Shown: positions 1 through 5,056 of the stretch, in pieces | Layout of the letters: every line of letters starts with the position of its first letter | Numbering within the stretch: position 1 is the stretch's first letter | Source of the DNA: Achromobacter sp. | Lineage (GTDB): Bacteria; Pseudomonadota; Gammaproteobacteria; Burkholderiales; Burkholderiaceae_B | Direction: 5' to 3' | Length of the DNA: 5,056 bases | Assembly: GCA_003454835.1 (NCBI GenBank) | Contig: DMTA01000215.1 | Coordinates: forward strand, 1-5,056 | Notes under the pieces: generated by a model | Database searches by the model: none | Told to the model about the DNA's origin: nothing | The model's input: only the letters and a program-made list of their open reading frames with translations | Position numbers and translations under genes: made by a program

Positions 1-98
1 GAGGCCCATGCCACGAGGCCCCCGGCACGAGGCCCACGTCACGAGGCCCACGTCACAAGGCCCACGTCACGAGGCCTACGACACGAAGCCCACGTCAC
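1..98. repeat. 14-bp tandem repeat, seven copies
   Basis: Seven head-to-tail copies of a 14-bp unit with consensus GAGGCCCACGTCAC begin at 1, 15, 29, 43, 57, 71 and 85. Copies 3 and 4 match the consensus exactly, and the others differ at one to four positions. An eighth, strongly degraded unit may follow at 99-112. The array starts at the first base of the window, so it may extend further left. The period is not a multiple of three and no gene-like protein reads through it, so it is probably non-coding. It lies beyond the 3' end of the dehydrogenase gene. Its function is unknown: it could be a simple minisatellite, a multi-site protein-binding array (each unit carries CACGTC) or a slippage product. 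Confidence 0.93.
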
Positions 99-154
99 GA
101 CGCCACGCCACCATCGCGCCGCCAAGCCACCACGCCACCACGCCGCACCGCACC
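99..154. repeat. C-rich low-complexity tract with short nested repeats
   Basis: This stretch continues the 14-bp array as degenerate CCACGCC-type sequence that is very poor in T. Within it, GCCACCAC occurs twice in tandem (126-133 and 134-141) and GCACC twice in tandem (145-154). The repeat period thus appears to shrink from 14 to 8 to 5 bp moving away from the array, which suggests slipped-strand expansion. I see no gene or RNA here. Confidence 0.7.
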
Positions 155-216
155 GCGCCGATCGGCGCTAAGCCTAGCTGCCGACGTTCGATGCCGAATT
201 CTTTGATCTTAGCGCC
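155..216. repeat. Perfect 14-bp palindrome overlapping a 9-bp inverted repeat
   Basis: Positions 155-168 read GCGCCGATCGGCGC, a perfect palindrome. Its right half overlaps GGCGCTAAG (164-172), which recurs inverted as CTTAGCGCC at 208-216, giving a 9-bp stem around a 35-nt loop. The element lies 37 bp past the stop codon of the minus-strand dehydrogenase gene, so the transcript could fold here. No T-run follows the stem on either strand, so it is not a standard intrinsic terminator. It could instead be a 3'-end RNA structure or a protein-binding site. The loop is less GC-rich than its surroundings. Confidence 0.6.
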
Positions 217-252
217 TCCGCATTGGATACCCCGGACATCCTTCCGATGGCT

Positions 253-1248
253 TTAACGATGCAACGCCTTGATCAACGCGGTAAGTTGCGCGTCTCGGGC
301 TTCGACGAGGTCTGCGATGCTTTGGTGGCCGGCTTCAGCGTTGACGCCTTCTATCAGGCGTTGTTGGAGCGCCGGCGTGACCTCCGGCGTGCCGAGGTCA
401 TCCCACCAGGTTTGCACGGGGCCTAGCAAATGGTGCATGAAGTGCGCGAGTCCGCCTTCGCCACCGCCCAGGTTGAATGTCATGTGGGGACCAAAGAGGG
501 CCCAGCGCAAGCCGGGGCCTTGGGACACGGCGGCGTCGATGTCCGCGACGCTGGCGACGTTTTCGGCGGCCAGGTGGATGGCCTCGCGCCATAGGGCGGC
601 TTGCAGGCGGTTGGCGATGTGACCGGGGACTTCCTTGTTCAGACGGATGGGGTGTTTGCCCATGCTGCGGTAGAAGTCGATGGCACGATCCATGGTGTCG
701 GATGACGTCTGGGCACCGCCGACGACCTCGACCAGCGGGATGAGGTGGGGCGGATTGAAGGGGTGGCCGATCACGAAACGCTGGGGATGGCGGCAGCGCG
801 ATTGCAGGCGGCTCATGATGAGGCCGGACGAACTGGAGGCGACGATGACGTTCGGGGGCAGGATGGCGTCGATGCGGGCGAAAAGTTCGGTCTTGAAGTC
901 TTCGCGCTCGGGCGCGTTTTCCTGGACGAAGTCGACGCCAGCCAGTGCGGTTTCCAGGTCAGGGACGAAGCGCAACGCGTCGGCGGCGGCGCCGGGGCGC
1001 ACATGGCCGAGCTCGGTCAGGACCGGCCATGCCGCCTGCACGCGGGCAATGGTCTGGGCCTGTGCATGCGGGCCGGGATCGCTGACGACCACTTCCAGTC
1101 CGTGCGCGAGAAACAGGGCGGCCCAGCTGGCGCCGATGGTGCCGGCGCCCACGATGGCGACGCGGCGGATGGGGCCGGGGGTGGATGAACCCGACCTGGA
1201 CGAAGCAGAACCGGACGAAGCAGGACTGGACGGCGCAATGCTGGACAT
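253..1248 (-). CDS. 3-hydroxyacyl-CoA dehydrogenase family protein, L-carnitine 3-dehydrogenase-like
   Basis: A 331-residue soluble oxidoreductase, probably NAD-dependent, that would oxidise a 3-hydroxy group of an acyl-CoA or a carnitine-like 3-hydroxy acid. The N-terminal Rossmann fold shows GAGTIG at residues 34-39, and Asp57 at the end of beta-2 favours NAD over NADP. The catalytic pair is His162 in GHPFNPPH and Glu174 in PLVEVVGG, 12 apart as in classical 3-hydroxyacyl-CoA dehydrogenases. Asn213 in HIANRLQ and the serines at 138-141 complete the expected active site. The C-terminal helical domain carries GPGLRWALFGPHMTFNLGGG (244-263), a pattern I associate with the L-carnitine dehydrogenase branch rather than with FadB-type enzymes; the substrate remains inferred. 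The start at 1248 is set by an AAAGGAG site six bases upstream; the open frame runs on antisense through the neighbouring peptidase gene but that extension is not gene-like. The first 27 residues are an unusual Ser/Pro/Gly-rich tail ahead of the fold. No carnitine transport or betaine genes are visible nearby. Confidence 0.93.
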   Translation of the reverse strand: MSSIAPSSPASSGSASSRSGSSTPGPIRRVAIVGAGTIGASWAALFLAHGLEVVVSDPGPHAQAQTIARVQAAWPVLTELGHVRPGAAADALRFVPDLETALAGVDFVQENAPEREDFKTELFARIDAILPPNVIVASSSSGLIMSRLQSRCRHPQRFVIGHPFNPPHLIPLVEVVGGAQTSSDTMDRAIDFYRSMGKHPIRLNKEVPGHIANRLQAALWREAIHLAAENVASVADIDAAVSQGPGLRWALFGPHMTFNLGGGEGGLAHFMHHLLGPVQTWWDDLGTPEVTPALQQRLIEGVNAEAGHQSIADLVEARDAQLTALIKALHR

Positions 1249-1254
1249 GCAGGT

Positions 1255-1261
1255 CTCCTTT
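1255..1261 (-). promoter_or_regulatory. Shine-Dalgarno site fixing the dehydrogenase start
   Basis: Read on the minus strand, AAAGGAG lies six bases before the ATG at 1248. It is the strongest ribosome-binding match in this region. It supports starting the dehydrogenase at 1248 despite the odd serine-rich N-terminus and despite the frame being open far upstream. Confidence 0.85.
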
Positions 1262-1275
1262 GTTGGGCTTGCTGC

Positions 1276-1325
1276 ATTGTGAAGCAAAGCCGGGGCCGTT
1301 GCCACGCGGGCGGGGTGGCGGCAAC
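1276..1325. promoter_or_regulatory. Divergent intergenic region: weak minus-strand promoter candidate and inverted repeat
   Basis: The 108-bp gap between the dehydrogenase and peptidase genes must hold both promoters. On the minus strand, TGGCAA (1299-1304) and CACAAT (1276-1281) are separated by 17 bp, matching the sigma-70 consensus at three and four of six positions. GTTGCC (1298-1303) is repeated inverted as GGCAAC (1320-1325), overlapping the -35 candidate. It could be an operator or just a GC-rich hairpin. I could not find a convincing promoter for the plus-strand peptidase gene. Confidence 0.3.
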
Positions 1326-1356
1326 ATAGGACTTTTCCGTCCCTCGGGAGCCTTGC

Positions 1357-1980
1357 ATGAGTCCGACGCCCGCACGTGTGACCGTTCCGTATTTCTGCCA
1401 ATGGGAGTCCGCGCATCGGGCGGGCGAGATCATTCGCAAGGAGCTGGATCTGGCGCACGACCCTGCATGGCGCGATTCCGGCGCGCGGGATCTGGACGAG
1501 TATGTGCGCTGGGCCAGCCATGTCTGCGGGATGGCGTGTTTGAAGATGGTGTTGGCGGCGCGGACGGGCCGCGTTCATCCGACTCTGGAACTCGCTCGCG
1601 GCAGCTTGCCGTATGGCGCGTATGTCGAGGAGGCGGACGGAACCATCAAGGGCCTGATCTACGCGCCGTTCGTGCAATACGTCGCCGACGTTTTTGGGTT
1701 GCGTTCGCAAGTGCGTGTCGATCTGCCCGCGGCGGACCTGCCTGGTGTTATGGCGCGGTCGGAATACTTCATGGCGTCGGTCCACCCGTGGATACGATGG
1801 CCCGACAGCGAGCCTCCGAAAAAAGGCGGGCATCTGGTGCTGGTGACGCGTGCCACGTCCGCGGCCGTGACGTTTCACAACCCGTCGGGCGAGCCGGGTT
1901 CGCAAGCGGATGTCGAGCTGCCGCTTGCCGATTTCGGCAGGTTCTACGCGGGGCGCGGCGTCGCGATCCTGGCGGGCTGA
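1357..1980 (+). CDS. C39-like papain-fold cysteine peptidase
   Basis: A 207-residue protein of the peptidase C39-like group, distantly related to the leader-peptide-cleaving domains of bacteriocin exporters. The expected active-site elements appear in order: Gln15 in VPYFCQWES (oxyanion hole), the nucleophile candidate Cys57 in HVCGMACLKM, His159 in GGHLVLVT, and Asn175 in FHNPSG where many C39 domains have Asp. Asn at the third position is normal in papain itself, so activity is plausible. The end, DFGRFYAGRGVAIL, fits the usual close of this fold. There is no signal peptide, transmembrane segment or ABC module, so it is probably a free-standing cytoplasmic protein. The ATG at 1357 has GGGAG six bases upstream. 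No bacteriocin precursor, double-glycine leader or exporter is seen nearby, so the substrate is unknown. It is divergent from the dehydrogenase and its stop lies 22 bp from the stop of the convergent transporter gene. Confidence 0.9.
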   Translation: MSPTPARVTVPYFCQWESAHRAGEIIRKELDLAHDPAWRDSGARDLDEYVRWASHVCGMACLKMVLAARTGRVHPTLELARGSLPYGAYVEEADGTIKGLIYAPFVQYVADVFGLRSQVRVDLPAADLPGVMARSEYFMASVHPWIRWPDSEPPKKGGHLVLVTRATSAAVTFHNPSGEPGSQADVELPLADFGRFYAGRGVAILAG

Positions 1981-2002
1981 CGAAGCAGGAATCCGTGGCG
2001 GC

Positions 2003-3400
2003 TCAGGTGTTGCGAGTATGGCGCAGGTAGCGCGTCGCCAGCACGACGGTGAAGACGTAGCTGACGGTGATCACGATGTAGGCCGCGGGCAGGCTGGCGT
2101 GCCAGTCCGGCAAAAGGTGCAGGATGGTGCCCATGACCGCGACGCCCACCAGCGCGCCTGATTGGCGATTGGCGTTCAGGGCGGCTGCCGCGCTGTTGGC
2201 GTGCTGGCTGCCGGAGACCTGCATCACTATGCTGGTCATGGCAGGCACCGCGATGCCGACGCCCAGGTTGGCCAGCGCGACAACAACGGCAAAGGGCCAG
2301 TAGGCGACACCGGGCGTGAAGGTGGCGATGCCGATGGCGCTCATCACCGCCGCGAGCGAGATGCCGCCCAGCAACGAGGCCGACACGTTCCAGCGCGCGG
2401 ACACGCGGCCCGAGATGAGATTGCCGATGGAGAACACCGCCAGCATCGGCACGAGTTCGATACCGGTCTGCAATGCGTCGGCGCCGCGCGCGTGCTGCAG
2501 GAAGAGGCTCAGCAGGAACAACTGGCCGTATGACGCGAGATTGATGAGGAAGCCCACGCCGTTGGCGGCTGCGAATTGGCTGGTGGCGAAGAGCGCGCGC
2601 GGGATGATGGGCTCGGCGTGCCGACGTTCGCGCTGCACGAGCAGCGCCGTGGCGGCCAGGCTCAGCAGCGCCGTGGCCGCGATCAGCGGAGAGCTCCAGC
2701 CATACGCGTTGCCCTGGATCAGGACGAAGCACAAGGAAGACAGCGCGACGATGCCGATCAGGTGGCTCAATGGGTTGAGCGCGCGGGGACGCCGGGGCGC
2801 GGCCGTAATGCGGCGGCGGGCGAGCCACAGGCCGGCCAGGCCCAGCGGAATGTTGATGAGGAAGATGCCGCGCCAGCCGAATTGGTGGATCAGCACGCCG
2901 CCGAGCAACGGTCCGGATGCCCCGGCGACGGCCACGATGGCGGACCATGCGGCCAGCATGCGGTTGCGCACGTTTTCGTCGGCGTAGGCGTGCGTGAGCA
3001 GGCTGAGCGAGCTGGGCATGAAGAGGGCTGCGCCAACGCCCTGCAACATTCGCGCCGCGATCAAGGTGTCGGTGTTTGGCGCCAGCCCGCATAGCAGGGA
3101 CGCGGCGGTGAACACGCCCAGCCCCGTCAGGTAGAGGGTCTTGGCGCCATAGCGGTCGGCCAGCGCGCCGGCCACGAGCAACAGTGCGGCGAAGGTCAGG
3201 GTGTAGCCGTCGACGATCCAGACGAGCTCCGTGAGCGGCACGGTGAACTGGAGCGCGATGCTGGGAATTGCGACGTTGACAACCGTCACATCGAGCATGG
3301 CCATGACGAAGCCGACGGCCAAGGTGATCAAAGGCACCCATCCCGTGGCGGGAGCGGGCGGCGCGTCTATTGCGATGACGGGGCGGCAGGCGGAGGACAT
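2003..3400 (-). CDS. MFS efflux transporter, DHA2 (EmrB/QacA) type
   Basis: A 465-residue inner-membrane protein that probably exports drugs or other toxic compounds using the proton gradient. Family signatures are clear: LDVTVVNVAIP in the first transmembrane helix (36-46), typical of the DHA2 group; motif A GALADRYGAKTLYL between helices 2 and 3 (78-91); motif B RMLQGVGAALFMP in helix 4 (117-129); and a motif C-like GASGPLLGG in helix 5 followed by WRGIFLINIPLG. Hydrophobic segments continue to the C-terminus, in line with 13 to 14 helices. The length is somewhat below EmrB or QacA (about 510) with no obvious gap. The start at 3400 is preferred because GAAAGAAG lies seven bases upstream; an in-frame ATG at 3466 would add 22 polar residues and eat into the divergent promoter region. 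No membrane-fusion (EmrA-like) partner gene lies next to it, so it may act alone. The divergent LysR gene probably controls it. The substrate cannot be read from sequence. Confidence 0.95.
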   Translation of the reverse strand: MSSACRPVIAIDAPPAPATGWVPLITLAVGFVMAMLDVTVVNVAIPSIALQFTVPLTELVWIVDGYTLTFAALLLVAGALADRYGAKTLYLTGLGVFTAASLLCGLAPNTDTLIAARMLQGVGAALFMPSSLSLLTHAYADENVRNRMLAAWSAIVAVAGASGPLLGGVLIHQFGWRGIFLINIPLGLAGLWLARRRITAAPRRPRALNPLSHLIGIVALSSLCFVLIQGNAYGWSSPLIAATALLSLAATALLVQRERRHAEPIIPRALFATSQFAAANGVGFLINLASYGQLFLLSLFLQHARGADALQTGIELVPMLAVFSIGNLISGRVSARWNVSASLLGGISLAAVMSAIGIATFTPGVAYWPFAVVVALANLGVGIAVPAMTSIVMQVSGSQHANSAAAALNANRQSGALVGVAVMGTILHLLPDWHASLPAAYIVITVSYVFTVVLATRYLRHTRNT

Positions 3401-3518
3401 GGCGGGGCTTCTTTCAGTGGCGCAGCGCGCAGAGGGTGCAAAGCTTAGGCGCTTCTTCCGATGCAAAAAAGCCGTATTGCTGCTTTATAGTCATGCAAAA
3501 CTGCATCAGAGACTTGAA
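3401..3518. promoter_or_regulatory. Divergent MFS/lysR promoter-operator region
   Basis: These 118 bp separate the transporter and regulator starts and are clearly richer in A and T on the regulator side. TATAGT (3486-3491) is a five-of-six match to a -10 hexamer for the regulator; the matching -35 around 3462-3468 is poor, as is common at autoregulated LysR promoters. GCAA-N10-TTGC (3463-3480) is a dyad of LysR-box type. ATGCA-AAAC-TGCAT (3493-3506) is a second dyad just downstream of the -10, well placed for autorepression. ATGCAAAA occurs directly repeated at 3461 and 3493, 32 bp apart or about three helical turns. The opposite strand also has TATAAA (complement of 3484-3489), but I could not settle on a transporter promoter. 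Confidence 0.55.
3486..3491 (+). promoter_or_regulatory. Candidate -10 element of the lysR-type gene
   Basis: TATAGT differs from the sigma-70 -10 consensus at one base. Transcription would start near 3498, giving a leader of about 20 bases before the ATG at 3519. There is only a weak ribosome-binding match (AGAGAC) in that leader. The -35 region is degenerate. Confidence 0.45.
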
Positions 3519-4388
3519 ATGGATTGGGACAACGCACGGATATTTCTGGCGATCTACCGCGTGGGGACACTACGCGGCGCGGCGGCGGTGCTGCAGATTG
3601 ACCAAGCCACCGCAGGCCGGCGTCTGGCGGCGTTGGAGGCATCGCTGGATGCGCGGCTGTTCCTGCGCACGCCCAGCGGATACGTGCCGACGGCGGCGGG
3701 TGAGCTTGCGTTTGCCGCGGCCGAACGCATGGAGCAGGCGGCGGACCAGCTTCAGCGCCAGATGCAGGGACTGGATCACCGGCTGTCGGGCGTGGTGCGT
3801 GTCGCGGCTTCGGAAACGGTGGCCCGCTACTTCATCATGGAGGCCATCAAGCGGGTCCATGCCGAGCACCCGGATATCCGCGTGGTGCTGTCTACCGGCA
3901 TTCAGATCAGTAACCTGACGCGCCGCGAGGCCGACTTGGCCATTCGCAACATCAAGCCCGACAACCCCGACCTGATCCATCGCCATCTCGCGCGCAAGGA
4001 GGTCGGCCTGTACGCGTCGCGGGCATACCTGGACGCGCATGGCGAACCGAAGCCCGGCACCGCATTCGCGGGGCATACGTTGATCGCGTATCAGCAGGCC
4101 GTGCTGCCCGGCTGGTCGGATTCGCTATGCGGCGAGCCCACCCGCAACGGCCGCATCGGCGTCGAGGTGAATTCCGGGCTGATGATCATCGATGCGGTGG
4201 TGGCGGGACTGGGTATTGGCGAGTTGCCGACCCACATGGCGCCGGACCATCCCGAATTGGTGCGGATCTGGCCCGACCGCAGCGAGGCCTATGACCTGTG
4301 GCTGGTGATGCACGGGGATCTGAACCGCACGGCGCGCGTGCGGGCGGTGGCTGACGCGATTGTCGACGTCTTTGAAGCGCGCAATTAG
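3519..4388 (+). CDS. LysR-family transcriptional regulator
   Basis: A 289-residue cytoplasmic DNA-binding protein of usual to slightly short LysR length. Residues 1-62 form the winged helix-turn-helix: DNARIFLAIYRVGTLRGAA, then QATAGRRLAALEASLDARLFLRTPSGYVPTAAG, with the recognition helix around 28-39. A linker helix follows (about 63-90, rich in Ala, Glu and Gln). The effector-binding domain starts at LSGVVRVAASETVARY and contains EHPDIRVVLSTG and ADLAIRN, standard LysR landmarks. Effector residues cannot be assigned. The start at 3519 gives the canonical N-terminus (MDWDNARIFLAI); the frame is open upstream to 3231 but that stretch runs antisense into the transporter gene. Divergent placement against the MFS gene is the classic LysR arrangement, so it likely controls that gene and itself. 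The downstream amidase is on the same strand and might also be a target. Confidence 0.95.
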   Translation: MDWDNARIFLAIYRVGTLRGAAAVLQIDQATAGRRLAALEASLDARLFLRTPSGYVPTAAGELAFAAAERMEQAADQLQRQMQGLDHRLSGVVRVAASETVARYFIMEAIKRVHAEHPDIRVVLSTGIQISNLTRREADLAIRNIKPDNPDLIHRHLARKEVGLYASRAYLDAHGEPKPGTAFAGHTLIAYQQAVLPGWSDSLCGEPTRNGRIGVEVNSGLMIIDAVVAGLGIGELPTHMAPDHPELVRIWPDRSEAYDLWLVMHGDLNRTARVRAVADAIVDVFEARN

Positions 4389-4402
4389 CGGTAAGCCGAG
4401 GG

Positions 4403-4431
4403 TTGTGGCGCGGCGTGACTGGCGCTAAGGT
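4403..4431 (+). promoter_or_regulatory. Weak promoter candidate upstream of the amidase gene
   Basis: TTGTGG (4403-4408) and TAAGGT (4426-4431) are 17 bp apart, each matching three of six consensus positions. The spacing is ideal but the hexamers are poor. The -10 candidate overlaps GGCGCTAAG (4421-4429), the same 9-mer found near the left end of the window. I see no terminator after the regulator gene, so read-through is an alternative. Confidence 0.25.
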
Positions 4432-4461
4432 TTGCTGGCCCGCTTGAAAACCCATGACCTC

Positions 4462-4466
4462 AGGAG
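4462..4466 (+). promoter_or_regulatory. Shine-Dalgarno site fixing the amidase GTG start
   Basis: AGGAG lies six bases before the GTG at 4473. An in-frame TTG at 4467 directly abuts the site and is too close to be used. An in-frame TGA at 4455-4457 rules out any earlier start, so GTG is the only reasonable choice. Confidence 0.85.
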
Positions 4467-4472
4467 TTGCGC

Positions 4473-5056
4473 GTGTCCGATCTTTGGCGTTTGTCCGCAG
4501 TTGAGCTTGCCGCCCTTGTCCGCAAGCGTGAAGTGTCCGCCGTTCAGGCTGCGCAAAGCGCGCTGCAGCGGCTCGATGCTGTCAATCCCGCCATCAACGC
4601 GGTGGTGGACCACCGGCCTGAGGACGTGCTGGCGCAGGCGGCTGAGGTGGACGCAGCCCTTGCACGCGGAGAAGATCCCGGGCTTTTGGCGGGCGTGCCC
4701 GTCACCGTGAAGGTCAACGTAGATCAGGCCGGCTTTGCCACGACCAACGGCGTGCGCCTGCAAAAGGACCTGATCGCCGAAAGGAACAGTCCCGTCGTCG
4801 ACAACTTGCGGCGCGCCGGCGCGGTGATCGTGGGCCGTACCAATACGCCGGCGTTTTCGCTGCGCTGGTTCACCGGCAACGCGCTGCATGGAGACACGCG
4901 CAACCCGCGCAATCCGGCGTTGACGCCCGGCGGCTCGTCTGGCGGCGCCGCGTCGGCGGTGGCGGCCGGCATCGGGCATCTGGCGCATGGCACGGACATC
5001 GCCGGCTCGATCCGGTATCCGGCGTATGCGTGCGGCGTGCATGGCCTGCGTCCGTC
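4473..5056 (+). CDS. Amidase-signature family hydrolase, N-terminal part (cut by window edge)
   Basis: The first 194 complete codons of an amidase-signature enzyme, which hydrolyses an amide bond to a carboxylate and ammonia or an amine; family members are usually 450 to 500 residues, so well over half is missing. All three catalytic residues are visible: Lys80 in VPVTVKVN, the cis-Ser Ser155 in PGGSSGGAAS, and nucleophile Ser179 in HGTDIAGSIRYPA. Their spacing (75 and 24 residues) equals that of Lys142, Ser217 and Ser241 in fatty acid amide hydrolase. The usual DIGGS before the nucleophile is DIAGS here, a one-residue change in the oxyanion-hole segment. No signal peptide is present, so it should be cytoplasmic. 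It starts at GTG behind AGGAG. It could be a general amidase; a role as the GatA subunit of tRNA amidotransferase is less likely, as no gatC or gatB is seen and the N-terminus differs. The substrate is not predictable. Confidence 0.93.
   Translation, partial: MSDLWRLSAVELAALVRKREVSAVQAAQSALQRLDAVNPAINAVVDHRPEDVLAQAAEVDAALARGEDPGLLAGVPVTVKVNVDQAGFATTNGVRLQKDLIAERNSPVVDNLRRAGAVIVGRTNTPAFSLRWFTGNALHGDTRNPRNPALTPGGSSGGAASAVAAGIGHLAHGTDIAGSIRYPAYACGVHGLRP

Noticed and set aside
174..239. A 21-codon minus-strand open frame after the dehydrogenase (starts MSGVSNAEALR)
   Set aside because: GGAAGG abuts its ATG with no spacing, the frame is very short and overlaps the inverted repeat. It could be a leaderless or decayed remnant, but nothing supports it as a gene.
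8..256. An 82-codon plus-strand open frame across the repeat block
   Set aside because: It is made mainly of out-of-frame repeat units, has a low-complexity Pro/His/Arg/Thr-rich product, no ribosome-binding site and no recognisable fold.
1249..1905. Upstream extension of the dehydrogenase frame to 550 residues
   Set aside because: The extra part is antisense to the well-supported C39-like gene, is rich in Arg and His as is typical of GC-rich shadow frames, and lies upstream of the good ribosome-binding site at 1255-1261.
1214..1990. Shared 12-mer GACGAAGCAGGA at 1214-1225 and 1979-1990
   Set aside because: One 12-base match in a GC-rich 5-kb window is near chance expectation and the contexts differ (inside a gene versus across a stop codon).
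1981..2002. Bidirectional terminator between the convergent peptidase and MFS genes
   Set aside because: The 22-bp gap was expected to contain a hairpin, but I see no stem with a T-run in either direction.
2162..3094. Several plus-strand frames antisense to the MFS gene
   Set aside because: They lack motifs, hydrophobic pattern and ribosome-binding sites, and are explained by high GC content opposite a real gene.
1944..3341. A 465-codon minus-strand frame overlapping the MFS gene in another phase
   Set aside because: It is an Arg/Ala/His-rich shadow. The frame ending at 2003 carries all the MFS motifs.

Overview
The window is GC-rich chromosomal DNA. It has the compact, mostly divergent gene layout and the mix of catabolic enzymes, LysR regulators and MFS pumps typical of Betaproteobacteria. 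The style of the encoded proteins would fit the Alcaligenaceae (Achromobacter/Bordetella), but this is inference from protein character and composition, not a database match. I see no rRNA, tRNA, insertion sequence, CRISPR array, phage gene or toxin-antitoxin pair. The five genes look intact or are simply cut by the window edge. Layout from left to right: (1) Positions 1-252 hold no convincing gene. They start with seven copies of a 14-bp tandem repeat, followed by C-rich low-complexity DNA, a perfect 14-bp palindrome and a 9-bp inverted repeat. This block is the 3' flank of the first gene. (2) Positions 253-1248, minus strand: an NAD-dependent 3-hydroxyacyl-CoA dehydrogenase-fold enzyme that most resembles the L-carnitine 3-dehydrogenase branch. 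(3) Positions 1357-1980, plus strand: a small C39-like papain-fold cysteine peptidase with no secretion signal, divergent from the dehydrogenase across about 108 bp. (4) Positions 2003-3400, minus strand: a DHA2-type (EmrB/QacA) MFS drug efflux transporter, convergent with the peptidase gene and only 22 bp from it. (5) Positions 3519-4388, plus strand: a LysR-family regulator, divergent from the transporter across a 118-bp region with dyad sequences and a -10 element. (6) Positions 4473-5056, plus strand: the N-terminal 194 residues of an amidase-signature hydrolase, starting at GTG behind a strong Shine-Dalgarno sequence and cut by the right edge. Functionally, the clearest unit is the divergent LysR regulator and MFS efflux pair, where the regulator probably controls the pump and itself. 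The amidase lies 84 bp downstream of the regulator in the same direction, so it may be read through from it or use its own weak promoter. The dehydrogenase and peptidase share a divergent intergenic region but have no obvious metabolic link. I found no clear sign of an undescribed multi-gene system. The least explained part is the repeat and palindrome block in the first 216 bases.
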